NCBI GenBank assembly: GCA_013214715.1
Contig: JABSSB010000171.1
Span: 1,910 to 10,292 of the forward strand
DNA from: Paracoccaceae bacterium
Lineage (GTDB): Bacteria > Pseudomonadota > Alphaproteobacteria > Rhodobacterales > Rhodobacteraceae
DNA: 8,383 nt
Direction: 5' to 3'
Shown here in pieces: positions 1 to 6,389 of this stretch (within the stretch, counting starts at the first letter, position 1; every line of letters begins with the position of its first letter). A model generated the notes under the pieces. The model saw only the letters and a list, made by a program, of their open reading frames with translations, had not been told where the DNA came from and searched no databases. The translations under genes were made by a program, and so were the position numbers.

Positions 1-948
1 TGCGATCGTTATCTGGGGCGTCTTCCTGATCATTGACGGACAGATCACGCTGGGCGCATTGATTGCAGCCAATATCCTTGCGGGCCGGGCTTTGGCCCCG
101 TTGGGTGTGATCGCGCAGACCGTCTTTCGGGCAGAATATGCAATCCGCTCCCTGAGGGAGTTGAACAAGGTCATGGCCGTGCCGACCGAACATGCAGACA
201 TGCCACGTTCGGACCTTCAGGTGCGCGCGGGTGCGATACGGTTTGATCAGGTGGGTTTCATCTATCCAAATGCGTTAATGCCCGCTCTGCGCGAGGTGGA
301 TTTGACCATCACTCCGGGCGAAAGCATCGCGCTTTTGGGGAAGGTCGGGGCCGGCAAATCCACCTTGAGTCGCATTATGGCCGGGCTTTTGCCTGCCACC
401 GAAGTGATGATAGAAATCGACGGTTTTGCCATAGGCCAATATGAACCGTCTGAACTGCGACGCGCCATCGGCTATCTGCCGTAGCGCCCGGAACTGTTCA
501 CCGGGACGTTGCGCGAAAATCTGACGCTTGGCCGCCCGAATGCCAGCCAGTCGGAAATTCAGCGTGCACTTGCCCTGTCAGGTCTGGCCCGGTTTGTGGC
601 GCACTCTCCTCTGGGGCTTGATCTGCCGGTGGGCGAACGTGGCAGTGCTCTGTCGGGCGGACAGGCGCAGGCCTTGTCTTTAGCGCGGCTACTTCTGCGC
701 AGGCTCAGGTTCTGTTTCTGGATGAGCCTTCAAACGCAATGGATACGGAGATGGAGCAGGCCCTGCGCCAAGGGCTTGATACGCTGCGCGACGACGGGGT
801 CACCCTGATCCTGTCGACCCATCGCCAATCGCTGGTGGAATTTGCCCATCGGGTCGTTGTGTTGGACAACGGCATGAAAACCCATGACGGTCCCCGCGAC
901 AGGTTGACCGGGAAGGTGTCGCGCGTGCGGCCTGGAGGGCGGAGCTGA
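1..948 (+). pseudogene. Type I secretion ABC exporter (permease/ATPase), 3' part, broken by an amber codon and a frameshift
   Basis: This is the C-terminal part of an RTX-type exporter that would pump unfolded proteins across the inner membrane with a HlyD adaptor and an outer-membrane channel. The reading frame enters from the left edge (first whole codon at 2). The end of the membrane domain is visible, including the GALIAANILAGRALAPL segment typical of T1SS exporters. The nucleotide-binding domain follows: Walker A GKVGAGKST (338-364), signature LSGGQ (650-664), Walker B VLFLDEP (709-729) and the switch histidine in LSTH (820-822). Two lesions break it. A TAG at 482-484 falls where the family usually has Gln (YLP-stop-RPELFTGTLRENL). 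A one-base loss near 701-703 moves the frame so that Walker B and the H-loop are read in another frame to the TGA at 946-948. The TGA overlaps the ATG of the HlyD remnant, as in intact T1SS operons. Assignment to the family is firm; true decay versus sequence error is not proven. Confidence 0.85.
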
Positions 949-1235
949 TGCCGTCGGACAGCTATGTGAACACACCAGCCTGGGCGGCAGGGGCAGGGAC
1001 CAATCCGGGCAGTTGGCGGTTGCTGTTGGTCATTGCGGTGGGCGTGGTCTTGTTTCTGGTCTGGGCCGCCAATTTCGAAATTGAAGAGGTGACAACCGGG
1101 CAGGGGCAGGTCGTGCCCTCGCAACAGGTGCAGGTGGTGCAAAGCCTCGAAGGTGGCATTTTGCGGTCCACCCAAACGCGCCAGAAGGCGAAGGATCTGG
1201 TGGCGGGGACTCAGGTGGACAGGCTGAGCTTTTGA
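948..1235 (+). pseudogene. HlyD-family membrane fusion protein, truncated N-terminal remnant
   Basis: The encoded 95-residue product starts like the periplasmic adaptor of type I secretion systems: a short cytoplasmic tail, one membrane segment (about residues 23-43) and the hallmark run of HlyD proteins, with GQGQVVPSQQ followed by VQVVQSLEGGIL (about 52-72). Intact family members are about 390-450 residues, with long coiled coils and a conserved C-terminal beta domain; none of that is present. After GGIL (codon ending 1163) the remaining 23 residues are only faintly HlyD-like (DLVAGTQ...RL resembles the lipoyl-like half motif). The frame then stops at 1233-1235, only 52 bases from the end of aglK. 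The ATG shares one base with the TGA of the ABC exporter gene (TGATG), so the two were translationally coupled. With the exporter broken as well, this is best read as a deleted gene, not a small functional protein. Confidence 0.8.
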
Positions 1236-1255
1236 CGATCCTGTCAACCGAAGCT
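1227..1255. other. Bulged inverted repeat between the convergent HlyD remnant and aglK
   Basis: AGCTTTTGAC (1227-1236) can pair with GTCAA (1243-1247) and AAGCT (1251-1255), giving a 10-bp stem with a 6-base loop and a 3-base bulge. It spans the stop of the HlyD remnant and lies about 33-61 bases past the aglK stop. No T tract follows on either strand, so a classical intrinsic terminator is not supported. It is the only fold noticed between the two converging reading frames. Confidence 0.3.
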
Positions 1256-1287
1256 GAAGGTACCGCGCCATTACCGGCTGCCTAAGC

Positions 1288-2376
1288 CTATCGATAGAGC
1301 AGCGACATCCCGTTGTGAAAAAGATGCACTTTTTCAGGCGGTGCTGTCAGGCGAATGTCTGACCCGCGCGCCTCGCGATGGATGCCGGGCAGTTTGCCGA
1401 TGACAGGGTCATCGCCCAGCACCGGGTCGAAATAGATCAGGGTGACCTCTCCCAACGCTTCGGCGATTTGCACCGTGCCGTGGAAAATCGCGTCGCCGTC
1501 GGTCTGCTGGAAATCTTCGGGACGAATGCCAATATTGACGGTTATGCCCATATCCGCATCGGTCGTGGGCACTGTGGAGCGGGCAATGCCGCCAGTGTCC
1601 AGAGTGATTTCTGTCATCGCTCCAGTGCCGGTGATTTTGCCGGGCAGCAGATTCATGGCGGGGGAACCGATGAACCGCGCCACGAATTCGCTGCGCGGCG
1701 TTTCATACAATTCCAGGGGTGTGCCGACCTGCGCGATGCCTTTATTGGCCAGAACCACGATGCGGCTGGCCAGCGTCATCGCTTCGACTTGATCATGGGT
1801 GACATAAATCATCGTGCTGTCGGGCATCGCCTCTTTCAACTGGGCAATCTCGATCCGTGTGGCCACGCGCAGCGCCGCATCGAGGTTCGAGAGTGGCTCG
1901 TCAAACAGATAGACCTTGGGATTGCGGACGATGGCGCGCCCAATAGCGACCCGCTGTCGCTGCCCGCCCGAGAGCGCTTTGGGCAGACGGTCAAGATATT
2001 CCGTCAGTTGCAGCTTGGCGGCGGCGTCTTCAACCGCGGCGTCAATCTCAGCCTTCGGCTTCTTCGCGATGTTCAGGGCAAAGGCCATGTTTTCCCGCAC
2101 GGTCATATGCGGATAAAGCGCGTAGCTTTGGAACACCATAGCGATCCCGCGCTGTGCGGGCGGCACGTCATTCATGACGGTGCCTTCGATTTCCAGCGTG
2201 CCGCCAGAGATGCTTTCCAACCCCGCGATCATTCTTAGCAAGGTGGACTTGCCGCAGCCCGAGGGTCCGACAAAGACGATCAATTCCCCGCGGTCTATCT
2301 CAAGATTGATGTCATGCAGCACATCGACATTGCCGCCATAGATCTTGGCCACATCCGTGAGTTTGAGCTCAGCCAT
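1288..2376 (-). CDS. aglK: Alpha-glucoside ABC transporter ATP-binding protein AglK
   Basis: This 362-residue ATPase of the MalK/UgpC (CUT1) class should sit on the cytoplasmic face of AglF/AglG and power alpha-glucoside uptake. Motifs in order: Walker A GPSGCGKST (37-45), Q-loop VFQSYALYPHM (81-91), signature LSGGQRQR (135-142), Walker B VYLFDEPLSNLD (155-166), switch His194 in YVTHDQ. A C-terminal TOBE/regulatory region follows, with the typical GIRPEDF block near 283-289. The stretch LDAALRVATRIEI after Walker B is characteristic of AglK-type ATPases. The ATG is well supported: an AAGGAGG Shine-Dalgarno (2383-2389) lies 6 bases upstream, inside the end of aglA, and the two genes overlap by 8 bases. 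All catalytic motifs are intact. It is last in the operon, and no convincing terminator follows. Such ATPases can serve more than one CUT1 importer, so other substrates are possible. Confidence 0.93.
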   Translation of the reverse strand: MAELKLTDVAKIYGGNVDVLHDINLEIDRGELIVFVGPSGCGKSTLLRMIAGLESISGGTLEIEGTVMNDVPPAQRGIAMVFQSYALYPHMTVRENMAFALNIAKKPKAEIDAAVEDAAAKLQLTEYLDRLPKALSGGQRQRVAIGRAIVRNPKVYLFDEPLSNLDAALRVATRIEIAQLKEAMPDSTMIYVTHDQVEAMTLASRIVVLANKGIAQVGTPLELYETPRSEFVARFIGSPAMNLLPGKITGTGAMTEITLDTGGIARSTVPTTDADMGITVNIGIRPEDFQQTDGDAIFHGTVQIAEALGEVTLIYFDPVLGDDPVIGKLPGIHREARGSDIRLTAPPEKVHLFHNGMSLLYR

Positions 2377-4015
2377 TTGCGGCCTCCTTGAGTTGCTTTT
2401 GCGCGATCACGGCCTGAAACGGTGCGATTTCACCGTTTAGATCCTGCGCGGCTCCGAGATCGGCGCCAATCGGCGTCCAATCCCCATTTGGCAGGTCAAT
2501 CTGCGCTGGATTTGGACTGAGATTCACGGCTACAAAGACCTCGTCATCGCCTTCTCGGCGGGTGAAACGGATCACCTCACCTTCGGCGGCCATATCGGTC
2601 TGCTCACCGTGATGTAGCGCCGGATGGGCACGGCGCAGCGCGATAGCGGCGCGGTAATGCGCCATCAGCCCGTCGGGGTTTTGCGTTGCGCGATCCACCG
2701 CGCGCGGGAGGTGATCGGGCGACACTGGCAACCAGGGTTTGGCGTCGCTGAAACCGCCTTGAGGATGGGCCGAGTCCCACACCATTGGGGTTCGGCATCC
2801 ATCGCGGCCTTTGAATTCGGGCCAGAATTCGATGCCATAGGGGTCTTGCAGGTCGTCAAACCCGACCTCGGCTTCCGGCAGGCCCAACTCTTCGCCCTGA
2901 TAGAGGCAGACAGACCCGCGTAGGCACATCTGCAGAGTGGTCATCGCGCGCTGCCCGGCCTCGGACAAATCCCAACGAGAGGCATGGCGTTGCACATCAT
3001 GATTGGAATAGGCCCAACAGGCCCAGCCGTCGCGCGCGACCGCGTCCACATCGGCAAAGATCGTCGCAACATCGCTTGCAGTCAGCGCATTGGGCTGCAG
3101 CATTTCAAAGGCATAACACATATGCACGCCATTGCCGGCACGGGTATATTCGCCCATGATCTCCAGCCCGCGCTGCGCGTCGCCGACCTCTCCCACCGCT
3201 GTGGTGCCGGGATACTCGTCCAGAAGCGCCCGGAACCGGCGCAGGAAGGCGAGGTTTTCAGGCTGGTTCTTATCGTACAGATGATCCTGATGGTTGTAGG
3301 GGTTCACCGATGGGGCGATGGTGGCGTTGCGCTGTTCTCTCGGCAGGCCGGGATTGTCGCGTAGGTGCTTGTCATGGACGTAGAAGTTGATGGTATCCAA
3401 ACGGAAGCCGTCCACACCGCGCTCCAACCAAAAACGCGTTACATCCAACAAGGCATCCTGAACCTCCGGGCAGTGGAAATTCAGGTCTGGCTGAGAGGTC
3501 AGGAAGTTGTGCAGATAGTACTGCTCACGCCGTCCATCCCATTGCCAGGCCGGGCCGCCAAAGATCGACAGCCAATTATTGGGCGGGTTGCCGTCGGGTT
3601 TGGGATCGGCCCAGACATACCAATCGGCCTTTGAATTGTCGCGGCTCACCCGACTTTCTGCAAACCATGGATGCTGGTCGGAACTATGGGACAAAACCAG
3701 ATCAATCATGACCTTCAGACCCAGGCGATGCGCCTCGGCCACCATCGCGTCGAAATCTTCCAGCGTGCCGAACATCGGGTCGACATCGCGGTAATCGCTG
3801 ACGTCATAGCCAAAGTCTTTCATGGGCGAGGTGAAGAAGGGCGAAATCCAGATCGCATCCGCCCCAAGGCCAGCGATGTGCGGCAGGCGGCGGGTGATGC
3901 CGGGCAGATCGCCGATCCCGTCGCCATTGCTATCCTGATAGCTGCGCGGATAGATCTGATAGATCACCGCGCCGCGCCACCAATCGGGGTTTTCCGTACG
4001 AGAGAGTAGGGTCAT
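2369..4015 (-). CDS. aglA: Cytoplasmic alpha-glucosidase AglA, glycoside hydrolase family 13
   Basis: This 548-residue GH13 enzyme would split imported alpha-glucosides such as maltose, sucrose or trehalose to release glucose. It begins WWRGAVIYQIYPRSYQDSNGDG-like (residues 12-33), the usual start of oligo-1,6-glucosidase/alpha-glucosidase proteins. Region I is DLVLSH (105-110). The nucleophile is Asp207 (GFRLD), the acid/base Glu276 (AVGEVGD), and the transition-state Asp340 (SNHDVQRH). There is no signal peptide, in line with hydrolysis after uptake. Length matches the S. meliloti AglA type. Start: the ATG at 4013-4015 has an AAGAAGG Shine-Dalgarno (4024-4030) 8 bases upstream, which overlaps the stop of aglG; the gap between genes is 13 bases. 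An ATG five bases upstream leads straight to a stop. Exact substrate preference (maltose, sucrose, isomaltose or trehalose) cannot be fixed from sequence alone. Confidence 0.93.
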   Translation of the reverse strand: MTLLSRTENPDWWRGAVIYQIYPRSYQDSNGDGIGDLPGITRRLPHIAGLGADAIWISPFFTSPMKDFGYDVSDYRDVDPMFGTLEDFDAMVAEAHRLGLKVMIDLVLSHSSDQHPWFAESRVSRDNSKADWYVWADPKPDGNPPNNWLSIFGGPAWQWDGRREQYYLHNFLTSQPDLNFHCPEVQDALLDVTRFWLERGVDGFRLDTINFYVHDKHLRDNPGLPREQRNATIAPSVNPYNHQDHLYDKNQPENLAFLRRFRALLDEYPGTTAVGEVGDAQRGLEIMGEYTRAGNGVHMCYAFEMLQPNALTASDVATIFADVDAVARDGWACWAYSNHDVQRHASRWDLSEAGQRAMTTLQMCLRGSVCLYQGEELGLPEAEVGFDDLQDPYGIEFWPEFKGRDGCRTPMVWDSAHPQGGFSDAKPWLPVSPDHLPRAVDRATQNPDGLMAHYRAAIALRRAHPALHHGEQTDMAAEGEVIRFTRREGDDEVFVAVNLSPNPAQIDLPNGDWTPIGADLGAAQDLNGEIAPFQAVIAQKQLKEAANG

Positions 4016-4028
4016 GTCATGGACCTTC

Positions 4029-5261
4029 TTATTTCACTGATCCGGCCAGCAGGCCGCGGACAAGGTAGCGTTGCATCGCGAAGAACACGCAAAGCGGCAC
4101 GATGATCGAGATAAAGGCCGCCGTCGCCAGAATTTCCCAATTGCCGCCGCGGGTGCCCAGTAACTCGACGATCTGGTTGGTCATCACCGTTGTCTGACCC
4201 GACGCATCGATTAGGAACACGCGCGCCACCAGCAGGTCATTCCACGTCCACAGGAATTGCAGGATCGCGAAAGAGGCCAGTGCCGGGAAACTCAGTGGCA
4301 GAATGATTTTGGTGAAGATCTGAAACTCTGTCGCGCCGTCTACACGGGCGTTTTCGATAATGTCGCGGGGCAGGCCGACCATGTAATTGCGCAGTAGGTA
4401 AATTGCCAATGGCAGACCAAAGCCCGTATGCGCCAGCCAGACCCCCAGATAGCCTTTGCCAATCCCAATCCCCAGATGCAGTTTGAGCAGCGGGATCAGA
4501 GCCAGTTGAAGCGGCACAACAAGCAGCCCTACGACAAAGGCCACCAGCAGCGCGCGCCCCGGAAACTCCATCCATGCCAGAGCATAGGCGGCAAAGGCCG
4601 CGACAAGGATCGGGATGATTGTCGCCGGGATCGTCACCGTGAGCGTGTTGAAAAACGCCCGCGCCATGCCTTCGGAGTTATTTTCGTCAAAAAGCATAAG
4701 ATTATAGTTTTCAAAGGTGAATTCCGGCGGGCTTTCCGTCGTGGTGAAGACACGCGGCAAGCGGCTGCCTTCCTGGCTCTCCAAGGCTGTGAAGCGGAAA
4801 GATCCATCTGCCTCAAGCGTCACGGTGCGATCGCGGGTCAACTCGGACGTGTCCCCGGGACCAAAGGCGTCAATTGCGCGCGAGGATGTGCCCCATGATA
4901 GAATACTTGGGCCCGGCTCTTCGAAGATGTTGCCTTCGATGACAAATAGATCGCCCTGCTGGACCTCGTCGCCGGATAGGCGGATGGCGGGGTTCTGCAA
5001 TTCCTGCGTCGATAAGGAGGACCACCAACCCGAGCTTGCAATCTGATCGCCTGTGCGGAACGACGACACAAACAGCCCGACCGTTGGAAACAGCCATAGG
5101 AACACAAGAAAAAGAACAGACAGGTGCACTGCCCAGGTAAGGCCCGACTTCTGCCCGGCGATGCCGCCGCCGGACGGGGCTGATTGGAAGATACCACGGA
5201 TCACCTGGCGCGCGGCCTTAGGGAAAGCACCGTCGTCACGGTTGGCATTGCTGTCTGCCAT
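4029..5261 (-). CDS. aglG: Alpha-glucoside ABC transporter permease AglG (MalG-like)
   Basis: One of the two inner-membrane permeases of the importer, 410 residues from the chosen ATG. A cytoplasmic N-terminal tail is followed by a first membrane helix (about 43-66, ending PTVGLFVSSFR as in MalG-type proteins). A long hydrophilic, beta-rich segment of about 130 residues (about 70-200) comes next, which should lie in the periplasm. Then follow the remaining helices and the EAA loop that docks on AglK (ENARVDGATEFQIFTKIILP, about 304-323). The C-terminus, RGLLAGSVK, is the normal MalG-type ending. Ordinary MalG proteins are near 280-300 residues; the extra loop between helices 1 and 2 explains the length. 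The first base of the stop of aglF is separated by only one shared base (TGATG), implying translational coupling. A GTG at 5262-5264 would add one residue, but its Shine-Dalgarno spacing is too short. Confidence 0.92.
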   Translation of the reverse strand: MADSNANRDDGAFPKAARQVIRGIFQSAPSGGGIAGQKSGLTWAVHLSVLFLVFLWLFPTVGLFVSSFRTGDQIASSGWWSSLSTQELQNPAIRLSGDEVQQGDLFVIEGNIFEEPGPSILSWGTSSRAIDAFGPGDTSELTRDRTVTLEADGSFRFTALESQEGSRLPRVFTTTESPPEFTFENYNLMLFDENNSEGMARAFFNTLTVTIPATIIPILVAAFAAYALAWMEFPGRALLVAFVVGLLVVPLQLALIPLLKLHLGIGIGKGYLGVWLAHTGFGLPLAIYLLRNYMVGLPRDIIENARVDGATEFQIFTKIILPLSFPALASFAILQFLWTWNDLLVARVFLIDASGQTTVMTNQIVELLGTRGGNWEILATAAFISIIVPLCVFFAMQRYLVRGLLAGSVK

Positions 5262-6262
5262 CACTTGGTCTCCTTGCGCACGTTGTAGACGTTCCAGACA
5301 AGGATCGGCGTGACCATCAGCATGATGATGATCGCACTGGCCGAGCCGACGCCCCAGTCATTGGCGCGGAACAGCTTGTCGAACATGTAATTGGCCAGAA
5401 CCTGCGTTTCCCATTGGCCGTTGGTCATCGCAAAGACGATGTCAAAAACCTTCAGCGTCGCAATGGTGATTGTGGTCCAGACTACGACAATCGTGGTCAT
5501 GATCTGCGGCACTTTGATCTTGAAGAAAATCTGAAACGGCCCGGCCCCGTCGATGATGGCGGCCTCAACTGTGTCTTCGGGAATGCCGCGCAGGGCTGCG
5601 GACAGGATCACCATGGCAAAGCCGGTCTGAATCCAGATCAGGACGACCATCAGGAAGAAGTTATTCCAGAACGGGACCGTCAACCATGTGACCGGCTCCG
5701 TTCCTCCAAACCAGATATAAATCGCGTTCAGAACGCCGATCTGATCGGTGCCTGCAGGCCGCGCGTCATAGACCAGCTTCCAGATCACCGAAGCGCCGAC
5801 GAAGGAAATCGCCATCGGCATAAAGATCAGCGATTTCGCGATGGATCCCCAGCGGATGCGGTCGGTTAGTTGCGCCACGATCAGGCCAAACGCGGTCGAG
5901 GTTGCAGGCACCACGATCAGCCACAGCACGTTGTTGCGCATCGCTTCCCAGAATTTTGGGTCGGCGAACATTTGCTGGTAATTGGCCAAACCGACAAAGG
6001 CATTGCCCTGATCCCGGTCAAGCAGCGACAGGCGCAGGGTTTCCACGACCGGATAGGCCAGATACAGAGTCAGCGCGAACAGCGCAGGAAACAGGAACAA
6101 CCAAGGGCGCACCACATTGGCGCGGTTGATATTGCGTCCGGCATTCGGCCCTTTGGCCGGAAAGATGAACCGGTCGAGCACAATGTTCGAGAAGTAGAAA
6201 TAGGCCAGACAGGTGCCCACGCCGACCACGATGGTCGCAAGTCCCAATATCGCCGGATGCAT
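5261..6262 (-). CDS. aglF: Alpha-glucoside ABC transporter permease AglF (MalF-like)
   Basis: This 333-residue inner-membrane permease pairs with AglG to form the sugar channel. An N-terminal hydrophobic helix (about 5-25) precedes the core. The core starts near PWLFLFPALFALTLYLAYPVV (about 53-73), where the FLFPAL/YP pattern is typical of MalF/UgpA-type proteins. Several more membrane helices follow (about 112-132, 143-163, 200-222, 255-276, 307-325). The EAA coupling loop reads VEAAIIDGAGPFQIFFKIKVP (about 232-252). Unlike E. coli MalF there is no large periplasmic loop here; in this transporter the large loop is in AglG. The ATG is supported by GGAGGAG (6271-6277) 8 bases upstream. A 127-base gap holding a strong hairpin separates it from aglE, while the downstream aglG start overlaps its TGA by one base. 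The TM boundaries were judged by eye. Confidence 0.92.
   Translation of the reverse strand: MHPAILGLATIVVGVGTCLAYFYFSNIVLDRFIFPAKGPNAGRNINRANVVRPWLFLFPALFALTLYLAYPVVETLRLSLLDRDQGNAFVGLANYQQMFADPKFWEAMRNNVLWLIVVPATSTAFGLIVAQLTDRIRWGSIAKSLIFMPMAISFVGASVIWKLVYDARPAGTDQIGVLNAIYIWFGGTEPVTWLTVPFWNNFFLMVVLIWIQTGFAMVILSAALRGIPEDTVEAAIIDGAGPFQIFFKIKVPQIMTTIVVVWTTITIATLKVFDIVFAMTNGQWETQVLANYMFDKLFRANDWGVGSASAIIIMLMVTPILVWNVYNVRKETK
5269..5275 (-). promoter_or_regulatory. Ribosome binding site of aglG (decides the start)
   Basis: AAGGAGA on the minus strand lies inside the 3' end of aglF. It is 7 bases from the ATG at 5259-5261 but only 4 from the in-frame GTG at 5262-5264, so the ATG is preferred. Confidence 0.7.
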
Positions 6263-6336
6263 TCTCGGGTCTCCTCCGCCGGTAACCGCGTGTTTTGTTG
6301 TCTTGGAAATACATGGGCTGCGACCTTGGCCCGGAT

Positions 6337-6366
6337 GTCCCTCCCGGCACGCAGGCCGGGAAGGAC
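6337..6366 (-). other. Strong intercistronic hairpin between aglE and aglF
   Basis: On the plus strand GTCC, one unpaired C, TCCCGGC, a 6-base loop, GCCGGGA, one unpaired A and GGAC form an 11-bp stem with a single mismatch. It begins about 24 bases past the aglE stop and about 75 bases before the aglF start. No U-rich run follows in the direction of transcription, so it is not a standard terminator. Hairpins at this place in binding-protein-dependent operons are known to protect the upstream message from 3' decay, giving more binding protein than permease; that role is inferred here. Confidence 0.75.
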
Positions 6367-6389
6367 GTTGGTACCCAGTGAGTGGGGTC

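Noticed and set aside
705..1271. Minus-strand open frame of 188 codons across the secretion remnants
   Set aside because: It lies opposite clear ABC and HlyD coding sequence; its Arg/Pro/His-rich composition is typical of an antisense shadow.
1288..1297. CTATCGATAG palindrome at the aglK stop codon
   Set aside because: A 10-bp palindrome without loop, partly coding; no sign of a terminator or integration site.
1971..1981. AGAGCGCTTTG inside aglK, nine of ten matches to the operator core
   Set aside because: It encodes the conserved KALSGG signature region of the ATPase, so the match is explained by coding constraint; it is far from any promoter.
1378..2238. Long plus-strand open frame of 286 codons opposite aglK
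   Set aside because: It is the antisense of a fully conserved ATPase gene, shows no recognisable motif, and has no ribosome site; a GC-rich shadow frame.
6337..6366. Reading the aglE-aglF hairpin as an intrinsic terminator
   Set aside because: No U-rich tract follows, and the downstream genes belong to the same functional operon with strong ribosome sites.
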